A stretch of 64,000 nt of DNA from Papilionanthe hookeriana x Papilionanthe teres. Taxonomy: Eukaryota; Streptophyta; Magnoliopsida; Asparagales; Orchidaceae. This document shows positions 22,983 to 34,084 of this stretch, in pieces. Under the pieces are notes generated by a model. It searched no databases. It was not told the origin of the DNA and saw nothing but the letters and a program-made list of their open reading frames with translations. The DNA lies in NCBI GenBank assembly GCA_022702705.1, contig CM040424.1, positions 78,433,452 to 78,497,451 of the forward strand, read 5' to 3'. Each line of letters begins with the position of its first letter. Within the stretch, counting starts at the first letter, position 1. A program made the translations under genes and the position numbers.

Positions 22983-25900
22983 CTACAAAACCACAAAAAA
23001 ATAAAAGACTGGGTCATTTTTCCAAAAAAAGAAAAACATACAACTCACACGACAACCACACAAAACACACTTATTGTCTAACGCAAAAACAGAATTTAAG
23101 AAAACAGGGACAACATTAGAAACTTTAGGTTTTTGCAAATGAGATCCAAATTTAACAAGCCAATCAGCCACCAAGTTGTCTTCACGCCTTGTATAAGTCC
23201 AAATAACATTCATTCCAGCAATCAAAGCTTTAATCTTTCTAACCTGTAAAACAATACTCCAATGACAGGTATAGTTTAAAGAAAAAATATTTCAAATACT
23301 TAAAGAGTCAGTTTCTAAATAAATATTCATCTAACCCCTATGTCTAGCAATATAAAGAGCAAATATAAAGGCTTCCGCTTCAGCAATTAAAGGAGACAGA
23401 GCACAAAGTGGAGCAGCAAACCAGGTAATAACAATACCATTCCAGTCACGACATATACCACCAATACTAGCTTTCGAGTTATTCCAAGCAACATCTGTAT
23501 TGATTTTTATAAAAGGAGCAGGCGGTTTGCTCCAAGAAACAGTGCTATAAGATCTATTTGTAAAACTCAAACGAAGGTTGAGGTTATTAGCTATAACAAT
23601 AACATAAATATTACTAGTAGGCTTAATGTCATAAACCGATAAACATTTACGAGATATAAGAAGAAATTTGTCCATTCACCTGAAAAGAATTTATATTAAT
23701 ACCATCGAACTTAACATTATTACGAGTAATCCAAATAAACCACACAATAATAGAGAGAATAATACTAAGAAAGGAATGACGTTTATTGTTCCAAGTCACT
23801 AAACATTTCTAAAATAAAATTATAACCATGAAATGAATCTAACCGGCCACATAACACAAAAACCATATTCCAAATATCAAAAGCAAATTTGCAATTAATA
23901 AAAGGGTGCATAATTGATTCTTCCGCATTCTTACATAAATAACATTTATAAACAATTCTTAAGCCTTTAAGCTTAAGAAGATCATCAATAGGAATGTAAT
24001 TGTGTAAACGTCTCTATGTAAAAAAGAAATAGATGGCTTAAGCCATTTATTCTAAAGCCACGCAAGATCTAAGCCATCGGGAGCTAAGTCAATAAGCAAC
24101 AAACGTTTTAGTAATAGACTCACCAATCTTGCCTTTAATTTTAGGCATATCATATCCGACTTTAACTAAAGGAATGTTAGATATGAAAATAACATCACTT
24201 TGATTAACCACATTCCTTAATTTAGGCAAATTCCAATCAAAATCCTCCCGAAATCATTAACCTTAAGGTTAATATCATAAGGTCCACCGTAATCGCTAGC
24301 AAGAGGGTCCATAATGGTCCAATCATCATACCGAAAGATATATTACATAACCAATATCCCAACACACTAAACTTTCCACCAGATTAGAGACTTTCAACAT
24401 CTCTTTCCATATATAAGAATCAGTATTGGCAGAAGTAATGGATAATGGATGTGAATTACCACAATACTTAGAGTAAGAAGAGAGGCCCAAATAGAGTTAT
24501 TTTCTCTAAAATGAAACAATAACTTCATAAAGTTGTATTTAATAGAATCAGTAATTCTACGAAAACCCAATCCACCATTAGAAATGGGCTTACAAAGTTT
24601 TTCCCAACTCTTCCAATGCAAACCTTTCTTACCACAGACCATCCCATAAAAACTGTTAAATAAAACCTCTAACTTCTTAATAATAGTAAGAGGAACATTC
24701 ATAACCTGAATAATATATAAAGGAAAAGAAGTAACAATGCTTTTCAAAAGAGTAATACGCCCACCAAAAGACAAAAATTTATTCTCCCAAGAATGAATTC
24801 TCTTCCTAATCTAATCAACAAGATCAGTAAATAGAGAAATCCTTTTAGGATTCCTGTCCAAAATAAAACCAAGATATTTAATAGGTAAGGAAGCCGAATG
24901 ACATGAAGTAAAATCCTCAATCCAATTCAGCTTGATATTGGAAACAAACTTAGAACCATAAAAATAACATTTGGAATAATTGAAATGTAAGCCGTGGGCT
25001 TTTTGAAAATGACAAATAAGCTTCCAAATTTTCTTAATAGACCTTTTATTAGAATTAGTAAAAATAATCAGATCATCAGCATAACATAAATGAGAGATAC
25101 TAATATTACCTTTATGCGCATAGTTAAGGGAAGGATTATCCTCATAAAGCTTATTAATACTCCTAGAAAAATAATCAAAAGCAAGAATAAACAGATAAGG
25201 AGAAAGTGGATCCCCTTGCTTAATGCCCTTACAAGCCATAAAATGCCCATTAGAATTATCATTAATAAGGAGAGAATAATAGTTATTATTAAGAATTATG
25301 TGAACAAGTTTACAGAACTGAATATTAAAACCATGAGCCTTTAACACATGAATTAAAAACTCCCACCTGATAGAATCAAAAGCTTTCTTAATATCCATTT
25401 TGAAAATAACATTTCCATCTCTTTTACTTTTGTCAATATCAAACAAAAGTTCCTGCACAGTAAGAGCATGATCACTAATATTCCTACCTTTAAGAAAGGC
25501 AGTTTGATTCAGAGAAATAACCTTTCCTAAGACATTCTGAATTCTTTTAACAATAATCTTAGAAATGATTTTAGAAATAACAGTATTAATACTGATAGGC
25601 CTAAAAGAATTCCAAGTATTAACATCATGCTCTTTAGGAATTAAAACAATATTAGAACTTTTAAAAAATTTAGGTAAATCAATGCCACGAAAAAAGTCCT
25701 GAATAGTACCAACAAACTCAGTTTTAACAATATCCCAACGAGTGCTTGTAAAATTCAATAGTAAAGCCATTAGGACCAAGCATCCTTACCATCATCCATA
25801 CTATCAACCACGTTCTTAATCTCCATGAAGAAGACACATAAGAGAAATTCATAAGATGTAAATTCTCGGATTGAGGAAACACATCCAAATTAATCATATC

Positions 25901-27100
25901 AAGAGAACTATTATCATTAGAGAATAAAGTAGAGAAATAATTGACACCATCATTAATAATATCATCCTCATTAGTTAAAACATTACCATGAAGAAATCGA
26001 TAGCCGAGATAAAATTTCTATTTCTTCTATTCTTAATTCAAGCATGGAAAAAGGAGTATTTCTATCACCATCCATAAAATTACTTCTAGAAGCCTTCTGA
26101 GCATAAAAGCTCTCTTCAATATTAATGGCATTAGTAAGATATTTCTGAGCTTGAGTAAAAAGATCAATGTTAATAATATTATGATGATAAAGAACCTCCA
26201 GATCTTTAACTCTAATCTCAGCCTCATTAACCATTTTATTGATATTGCCAAAGACAGACCAATTCCAAGATCTTAACTTGTTAGCAAGATGCTTATGCAT
26301 ATACCAAAGATTCTGCCCAAAATTGGGAGCCATATAAACGATATTATTAAAAATTCAGTTCTCTCTAACATAATAAAAAAAATTAGGGTGTTGAATCCAA
26401 ACATTAAGAAAACTGAAATGATACATTTTTTTATACAACTTATTAACAATCTTTAACAAAATAGGAGTGTGATCAGAAGCATTAAATGCAAGATGCAAAA
26501 CTTCAAAATTAATAAACCTATTACACCAATTAGAGTTAGCAAAAAATCTATCAAGTCTTTCAAAAACACTACCCCTATGCTAGGTAAAAGAATTACCGTA
26601 AAACCCTAAATCAAAAAGCTCAGCCTCAAGAATAAGCATTATTGAAATTAGAAATAAGATTAATATTAGGGGAGAGACCACCTTTCTTCTCATTTACAGC
26701 AGCAATAATATTAAAATCACCACCAACAAGCCAAGGAACACTCATAGGACCAATGGAATTAAGTAAATTCCATAAAATCTGTCTATCATGCTTAGTACAA
26801 CCAGCATAAACAATAGAAAAATGAAAAGAAATATCTAAGTAAGAAATATAAACATGAAGCAATTGAGCATGATTAATAATCACATCAACCTTAATAAAGT
26901 CTTTCCAAATAAACCATATTTTGTTGTTAACATTAGCAATTAACAGAAAATTCCCAATTTTTCTGACATATTTTAAATTATTGGAAGAATTAACTAAAGG
27001 CTCCGAATACCAAAGAAATGAAGATGGTAAATTTCGATCAAATTTTTGAGTCTATTAGAGACATCCAATTTGGCAATGCCTCTAATATTCCAAAACTAAA
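22983..27100 (-). pseudogene. LINE ORF2 (endonuclease-RT-RNase H), copy 1, broken
   Basis: Would copy LINE RNA at nicked target DNA. Blocks in order: WNIRG endonuclease start (27080 region), VGGDFNIIAAVNEKKGG, reverse transcriptase at 25779-24811 with FKMDIKKAFDSI, KQGDPLSPYLF and the catalytic YADD at 25083-25072, a thumb/linker region, then RNase H with KINTDVAWNN, AEAEAFIFALYIA and REDNLVADWLVKFG (23.7-23.1 kb). The RT core is one open frame of 322 residues. Frames break near 26.9, 26.6, 26.0, 25.8, 24.8-24.4 and 23.7 kb. Several of these breaks are CAG/CTG-type differences from the other copies and may not be real. Confidence 0.85.
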
Positions 27101-27103
27101 GTA

Positions 27104-28507
27104 TTAAAATTCATCATCTGTATCTTTCCTACCTCTAGTAATTCTAGAAGTAGAAGTTACCTCATTCAAATCATTCTTACCAGTCATATGATCAACCACC
27201 GCATCAATATTAATATAGCTCAACTCCTTGCTTCCTCTAAATTTCGTCCTTCTTGAAGATTTTTGAACCAACCAGTCTTCTTCAAGTTCAGACCTGTTCA
27301 GAGTATTAACTTCTACATCCATATTATCAGAAATCATGTCACTAATAATATCTTTCCTTTTATTGGTAATAGCTATATCAACATTTTCAATTGCCTTACC
27401 AATAATCAGATCAATCAATAAATTAGATTGATTATTATTAGAGGGAATAATATCATTAGGAACAACCATATTCTCAATAATAACATTTAAATCATCTCTA
27501 TTACGTTCAGCATTCATATGTGAAACAACTTGAGGTAAATCTTTAAGTGAAGAAATATGAACGTCATTATCAACCTTATCCGGAATAACAATCACATTAG
27601 AATCTGCAAGATTTAAAGATTTTGCAGAATTATTAATATTTTCATGCAAGAAAAAAGGTTGCTGATTACTTTCTTTATTATGAACAACAATATCTTTACT
27701 AGGATTTTTAAAATGTTTATTTTTCAACTGTGAATGCGCAATATAACAATTATTAAAATTATGGCCAAACATGCAGCATTTACTGCAGTACGGAGGAATA
27801 TACTCCATTTCAACAGATTGCCAGTATCTAGAACCTGAATCCTCCAACCAAATAGAATCACAAAAGGGAGCTGTAACATCTCTTTCAATAAGTATACGAG
27901 CATTAGATGGACGGTTATAATTAATAGATGTCATATCTATTTTCATTGGTGAGCCAAAAATCTTACCCAAAGAATATAAAACCTTCTTGTTATAGAATTG
28001 TAATTTTAACCCGGGAAAACGAAACCAGATAGGAACAATCGGAGGTTCTTCCTTTGGGTTAAAATCAACCATCCATTTAAGAAGCTTCATATAAACTTTT
28101 TCAATTAGAACAACCTTTTCTGAAAATAACTGTGTGTAATCCGACTCATTTTCAAGTTTTATCATAAGATTTCTACCATCTATAAGACCAACGTTCCATT
28201 TGCCTAAAAGTTTGAGATCGGTAAAATACCTTCTTATAATTTCCATCCTTGGATGAGCATAGGTAAACTTACCGATCAAAGTGTACATTAAAGGTTCCGC
28301 AAGAAGAGCGATATCTTCTTCATTGAATATTAAAGCCGGTTTACCATTTTTCTTTGAAGTTTTTTTCAACAAACCATCAGGTCCATCTTCTCCAAAGCGA
28401 TCTCTAAAAAAAATAGGAAATAAACAGACATTGTTAGAAGAAGTAGCTGAATCAATATTACCCTTAAGGGCTTCAAGAAAAGAAGGCCGATTGAGAAGAT
28501 CGGTCAT
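27104..28507 (-). CDS. LINE ORF1 protein (DUF4283 and zinc knuckle), copy 1, intact
   Basis: Nucleic-acid-binding ORF1p-like protein of plant LINEs, thought to package the element's RNA. From the ATG at 28507 (MTDLLNRPSF) it is open for 467 residues to a TAA at 27104. The DUF4283-like domain comprises the blocks LLAEPLMYTLIGKF, FTDLKLLGKWNVGLIDGRN, WMVDFNPKEEPPIVPIWFRF and LPGLKLQFYN-type sequence. It is followed by a CX2CX4HX4C knuckle (YCSKCCMFGHNFNNC) and an acidic, Asn-rich tail ending DTDDEF. An in-frame ATG lies further upstream, but the conserved sequence begins near MTDLL. Copies in units 2 and 3 are frameshifted. Confidence 0.85.
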   Translation of the reverse strand: MTDLLNRPSFLEALKGNIDSATSSNNVCLFPIFFRDRFGEDGPDGLLKKTSKKNGKPALIFNEEDIALLAEPLMYTLIGKFTYAHPRMEIIRRYFTDLKLLGKWNVGLIDGRNLMIKLENESDYTQLFSEKVVLIEKVYMKLLKWMVDFNPKEEPPIVPIWFRFPGLKLQFYNKKVLYSLGKIFGSPMKIDMTSINYNRPSNARILIERDVTAPFCDSIWLEDSGSRYWQSVEMEYIPPYCSKCCMFGHNFNNCYIAHSQLKNKHFKNPSKDIVVHNKESNQQPFFLHENINNSAKSLNLADSNVIVIPDKVDNDVHISSLKDLPQVVSHMNAERNRDDLNVIIENMVVPNDIIPSNNNQSNLLIDLIIGKAIENVDIAITNKRKDIISDMISDNMDVEVNTLNRSELEEDWLVQKSSRRTKFRGSKELSYINIDAVVDHMTGKNDLNEVTSTSRITRGRKDTDDEF

Positions 28508-29514
28508 TCTCCGAAGTAAACCCGTCAGATTTGAAAGAAAACAGGAGAAGAAAAAGAGGAAAAGCAGAGGAAGGTATCCGATCTCCAAGCGCCACAAGAC
28601 GAAGAAAAAACCCTAGCAGAGCACGAATAACCCTTTCCGTCGTCTCGACTCCCAAAGAAACGCACTCAACTTTGGCTCCTTACCAAAAGACAAGCCTCTT
28701 CGATATCTCTCATCATGTAATTTTAGAAAACATTACAAGATCAATTAAGCCACCAAAAATATCACAACATAACAAATACCGTAAGATATAGCTCAACGTT
28801 ATATGTTATTATTCTAATACTTATTTTCATTAATGTTGCTATGATGTCCCTCTATATAAAGTAAAAATTATTTACAAATATAAATTGTACATGTTTAATC
28901 CCATTATATGTGCATTTCTATTTACACACTCTCTCGTGCCAACTGCACACAAGCGTGACATTAATGAGTGCATGACGTCATTGTTTGTATCAGTCATTTT
29001 TTCAGAAACAGCTGCAAATCAGCTGGTGAAAATTTTCCACCAGCTGAAACCAAACAATCATCAAACTTATTCGGATCTGCGTCCAGAGTCTGGACAGAAT
29101 TTTTTTTGGTATTGTGGGCGAAACAGTAAATATTTTCTTCTATTCTTGACTGTTCTTAACTAGGTGACCTATGTTAGATGCAAATTAAACTACAATAATA
29201 TAATAACACAATTTAAAAAATAACTTCACTACGTACGATTGTGTGTGTATATATTTATCTCTCGCTCTTCTCATCCATATTTAGTTAAAAAAAAAAATCA
29301 AAATTAATAAGCACATCTAACCCCAAACATATTATATAATCAATTAACTAATAATTAAAATTATCAGCACTAGCAGAGAAAATGAAAACCAACGTAATGG
29401 GGGCGGCAAGCTCTGCTCCATCAATTTACTAATTCAGAAAGCAGATGCACGCAGAGTTCGTCGTCCCCCTCAATCCTCATCAGCAGATTGAATCACTCTC
29501 TCTCGCTCTGTCTG

Positions 29515-29524
29515 TATAAATATA
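29515..29524 (+). promoter_or_regulatory. TATA box of chitinase copy 2
   Basis: TATAAATATA, 50 nt before the ATG; same context as in copies 1 and 3. Confidence 0.65.
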
Positions 29525-29573
29525 AATGGCAATCTTGAACTGCAGTTCACAATAACGGGCTTCACCGAAGAAA

Positions 29574-30453
29574 ATGAAGCCATTTTTCTCCGTCCTGCTA
29601 ATCACCAGCGCCCTTTTCGCCGCCTCCCATGCCGGCGACATAGCCGTCTACTGGGGTCAATCCGACGACGAAGGATCCCTCTCCGAGGCCTGCTCCACTA
29701 AAAACTACGCCTTTGCCATCATCTCCTTCCTCTGCGTCTTCGGCAACGGCCAGACACCCGTCCTCAACCTCGCCGGTCACTGCGACCCCTCCTCCGGCGG
29801 CTGCACCGGCCTATCCGACGACATCCACTCCTGCCAATCCAAGGGAGTGAAAGTCCTCCTCTCCATTGGCGGCGGCGCTGGATCCTACCTCCTCACCTCC
29901 CAACACGACGCTCGCCAGGTGGCTGACTATATCTGGAATAACTACTTAGGCGGCCACTCCTCATCCAGACCGCTCGGCAACGCGGTGCTCGACGGAGTGG
30001 ACTTCGACATTGAGGGAGGCAGCCCGGACCACTACGACGACCTCGCCAAATACCTTTCCTCCTACAGCAAACAGGGTAAGAAGGTGCACCTTACGGCGGC
30101 GCCGCAATGCCCTTATCCGGATGCATGGGTTGGCAAAGCGCTCGACACAGGTCTCTTTGACTACGTTTGGGTTCAGTTCTACAACAACCCCCTTGTCGGT
30201 TTTCGGAAAATCATCCAAAAATCTGGATGATGCTTGGAACCAGTGGACGAAGGGGATTCACGCGAAGCAGTTCTTTTTGGGCTTGCCGGCGGCGCCTGAT
30301 GCTGCCGGAAGCGGCTTCATTCCGCCGCACGAGCTGACATCTCAGGTGCTTCCGGCACTCAAGAGGTCCAGCAACTACGGTGGGGTGATGCTGTGGTCAA
30401 GGTATTATGATATGAAGACCGGCTACAGCCGCGCCATTCGTTCCTCCGTTTGA
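29574..30453 (+). pseudogene. Class III chitinase (GH18), copy 2, frameshifted
   Basis: Intact from the signal peptide (MKPFFSVLL...SHA) through LDGVDFDIEGG to VQFYNNP at residue 206, then out of frame. A run of five C instead of six (after acaacaa) and five A instead of six (in atccaaaaatc) remove two bases. Frame 1 then stops after QKSG at 30230, losing the last cysteine and the C-terminal third. The lost part continues in another frame to 30453 and ends with the normal family terminus KTGYSRAIRSSV. Two nearby homopolymer losses in an otherwise clean gene could be sequencing errors, in which case this copy would be the best-preserved one. The promoter is intact. Confidence 0.8.
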
Positions 30454-31190
30454 GATCGTACATACATACCCACAAAATATAAAGTATTTGCAATGTTTGT
30501 GTATGGTTTGCTTGTGAATGTTCTCTTTTATCTCGAAAAAATATTACATCTCGAGTTAAGTTCGAACAACGGACGCGATATATTAGGAGCAGACGGGAAA
30601 AAAAGTTCTTGTGTATCACATCTGTTGTCCGGACGTCGCTTGTATCAGGACTATGGACTTAATATTTACTCTTTTCTCTCAAGGGTGACATGTATATGGA
30701 TTAGTTAGTGTGTGAAGGGTCAGAATGTATTTTATTATTGTATATTATTATATGCATGTTATATAATAGTGTACAGTAATGTTATATATATAGAGTCTGG
30801 ATACAATATTCTCTTATTTTGCTGCTTCAGTGCTTGCTTCCATCGTGCTTGACACAATTTGGAATATGTATAAAATTGATTTGCTTTAGATGTTTTAATT
30901 CTTTTATGAGATACTCACCTGTAGCTTCAACAAATGATAATATTCTTAATCACGCAAACACATTAGAAAAACCAGAACTTACAAAAAGTAAGGCAAAATT
31001 AAAATATTGAAGGGTTTGGAACTTTTATATCATCAAGAAAAATTATAAAATATTATAAATATAATGATTAAATTAAAATATATTTAATATTAAATTATTA
31101 TTAAGTATTTATGTTTATAATTCATTGATTTTTCCCGTTACTATTAAAAAAAGATTCTGTTGTGACAACCTCAATGTGCAACTTACACAT
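30454..31190 (+). other. Chitinase copy 2 3' flank
   Basis: Nearly identical to 19376-20083; no further gene seen. Confidence 0.5.
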
Positions 31191-32540
31191 TGTTATGAAA
31201 AAAATAATGAAAAGAGATACAAGTTGTGGCATATATAAGAAATAGAACGATCGATGACGAAGCGAAAAATAAGAACAAGAGAATTCACACGATAAAAACA
31301 CACGCAGATTTACGTCGTTCGACAAATTGTTTGTGTTTACAAAGTTGCAGAGAATTTTAATTCTTGGGGAATTTACACTGTCGGTCATGTCACTTACAGG
31401 AAAGCGGTATCTCTTTTCTCTTTTTCACTTCTCCTCGATATCCACACATAAGAAGAAGAAGAAAAAAAACGGGGGAAACACCTTAATTCACGGACAAGAG
31501 AAAACCAATTTCTCTTTTGCCACATGCCACCAAGAAAGAACCCGCCAAAGCCACGACAAGAAAAGGGAACACCAAGCGAAGCACCGTACTTGCAATTCCC
31601 TCTGCCTTAGACACCTGCGATACTTTTCACGCCAAAAGAAAAAGTGAGGGGAGAGTAGTCACCTTTTTCCTTTTTAATTTATACATAATTCGTAACTCTT
31701 TTTGCATCAATTGAAAGATGGTGGGAGTGATTATTTGAGAAGATGTGTGACTCTCCAAAGCTAACAAACGATTAATTGTTGTCTTAATTACTAGTAAATC
31801 GAGCTCCACATACATACAAATCTACCACTTAAAGACTGATACACATGTTACAACGTTCTTTCTTCCTCAAACTGATTTCATCCACTGGCGGCGTCGCCCT
31901 TTCCTTCAAATGTAATATCATCCACCTCTGAAACTCAAAGCCCCAGTCTTCATACTAGAAGGCCAGCTGAAGTCGAGCACAATTTCAACTTCTCAAGAGT
32001 AAGAACCTCAGTCGACATACCAACATTAACATAGACTTATACATTTAAGTTTTTTCTTGAGTTACTCATGTATCAGCTTACAACTCCCACAACAAGGGCA
32101 ATATCATGTATCTGCTGAAAGTCTTTTTCAACAAGTCTAGCCTTGTACCTCTTACCGCCATTATGCTCAGTTTTCACCCGGTACATCCACTTGTTGTGTA
32201 ATGTCTTATTCCCTGGTGAAAGATCTGTCAGCTCCCATGTCTGATTTTCAAGCAGATAATCCATCTCATCCTTCACGGCAAGCTCTCACTTGCTCGAAAT
32301 TTTATCTTGCAATATTTCTCTATAACTTTGAGGTTCTTCACCATCTGCCAACAGAATATAGTTAAAGTTGGAGAGTAATGTCGTGGAGAACGTCTAGTTT
32401 TTCTAACCTGCGAACTACAACTATAGGGGTGGACAACTCGGAAGCCGACTGCGGAACAATAGGAATGGGTGCCCCGTGACTCACTCTCCTTGTCACTTGC
32501 ATCTCTCGCCCTACTATATGACCTCTAGTAGATCATCAAA
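31191..32540 (-). mobile_element. Ty1/copia remnant, unit 2
   Basis: Best preserved of the three remnants. On the minus strand it reads ELSTPIVVVRR, NYILLADGEEPQSYREILQ, an in-frame stop after DKISSK, then KDEMDYLLENQTWELTDLSP, HNKWMYRVKTEHNGGKRYK and ARLVEKDFQQ before breaking off at about 32073. These are the spacer before RT and the RT start of copia pol. A purine tract precedes the LTR-like segment 31852-31191. Confidence 0.75.
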
Positions 32541-32544
32541 CCTT

Positions 32545-33920
32545 ATTGTAGGCCATTAAAGAGTTTCTTCGTTGGGTTTAATTTAATTTAATATAATATA
32601 TATGGTTTTATAAAATATTATTTTAGTTTGAAAAATATGAAATCAAATTGATTTCATATATGTGATAGTTTAAATAAACGAGCACAATATTACAAGTTAT
32701 ACATCTATCCTGAAGAATGAATACATTACTTGGTAATGAGACTCATTTAAATAAACTAAATAATCCAGAACATCCGTTTTAGTCCGCAAACCATTTATGT
32801 TGACTACAAGTTCTCTTATCTAATATAAGAGATTAGATGAAGTTTATATCACCAAGGTTTTTAAAGTTTCGTATAAGGACAAACCCTTATAGTTAATAAT
32901 ATCTTAAATGACCGAAGTCATCAAAAAGAAAACTCTTGATATAGATCAGGAAACAATGCTTTCGTGAATTTAAAGGGTAGGATTTTCAAGGTCGAACATA
33001 GAAAATATCAAATACAAAGGTGCAAATGTGAGCAGTTATTGCAGAATCCAATGGAAGAAAGCTAGAAGATGTCACAGATCCTAAGGAGAACCTCGGTGGT
33101 TTCCCAGACTACCATATAGTTTGGCTTTAATTTAAAAAAAATATTTAATATTTCATCACGAAAATTTTTATTATTAAGAATTACATGAGTATAATATCGA
33201 TCATGCAGATAGCCTAGAAGATAAGAGATTTTGTGTCGTACTGAATAACTACCTCAAAGTCCTAATATGAGTTAGAGCTTATATTACATGGTATGCAAAA
33301 GCCTAGAAGATAAGTTGAGGGTTTATGTCGTGCTAGATGAACTACCTCGAAGTTTTATGGCTTGTTTTTTATTTCTAAGAATGTTTGTTCTTGTAGATCT
33401 CTTTGTTCTCTTGAAGATGTTCTTCTGCATGCCTCATCGTGTTGCCCATGATGTTTGCTCCAAGCACCTCATTGTAGCAAGTTTAAGTTTAGAAGTGTCA
33501 AATTGAGGTTGAAAGAAGTATCAGGTTTAGAGTTCAAGTTTTGGCGTAGTTGTCACAATTATTTAAATGTTATATTAGGGGGAATTTAAGTTAATTAGAG
33601 CGACACCGATTAGGATCTCATAGTACCCTCATTCCGACACGGTTATTTTCTTCTAATTCACTTAGCCTAAATGAATTTACCAAACTTAAATAAATGAATT
33701 CAATAATTTCATCCGATCAGGGAAAATCTTGTTAGCAGATCATAGGTTGCCTCATCTCGAGGATTCTCGATCATCTAAAAAGACGTATTAATTTAGTTTC
33801 AATTGTCTTTGTTTTGTTTTTTTTTGTAATTAATTTTAGAGTTGTCTTATTTTTTTGTTGTGTGACTTTTTTTTTTTTTGATTTAGCATGCAGGTTGGCA
33901 TGATTTTTAGCATTCTCGAG
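32545..33920. repeat. Diverged R1-R2 repeat copy, unit 2
   Basis: Nearly identical to 21440-22811 and related to the right-hand repeat complex. Confidence 0.7.
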
Positions 33921-33926
33921 GCCTCT

Positions 33927-33996
<70 letters not shown>

Positions 33997-34084
33997 AAGG
34001 GCGCATAAGGCTCAATTTTATTGCTCCAATAAAAAAATACAAAACTGAGAAAAATGTCCCAACTCACACACACTACAAAACCAA

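Larger units (their letters stand above)
15741..28693. repeat. Tandem array unit 1 (chitinase-copia-R repeat-LINE)
   Basis: About 15745-15960 aligns with 28706-28900 and 39795-39990 (for example aaagtaaaaattattt and the taatacttattttcat block). Without the 1774-bp PIF element the unit is about 11.17 kb, the same as units 2 and 3. Up to about 18085 it is clearly diverged from the other units; from there on it is nearly identical to them. Confidence 0.85.
22825..28693 (-). mobile_element. L1-type LINE, array copy 1, near full length
   Basis: Flanked by GCCTCTTCGATAT at 22812-22824 and 28694-28706. Minus-strand order: 5' leader, ORF1, ORF2 (endonuclease, RT, RNase H), 3' tail ending in (TA)n at 22821-22903 instead of poly(A). 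ORF1 is open; ORF2 is interrupted. Confidence 0.9.

Noticed and set aside
22739..23017. Open frames made of alternating Tyr-Ile residues (also at 17827-18148 and 33771-34169)
   Set aside because: They are translations of (TA)n runs, not genes.
25090..25344. 84-residue plus-strand frame repeated at 36178 and 47217
   Set aside because: Antisense shadow of the LINE reverse transcriptase; conserved only because the LINEs are duplicates.
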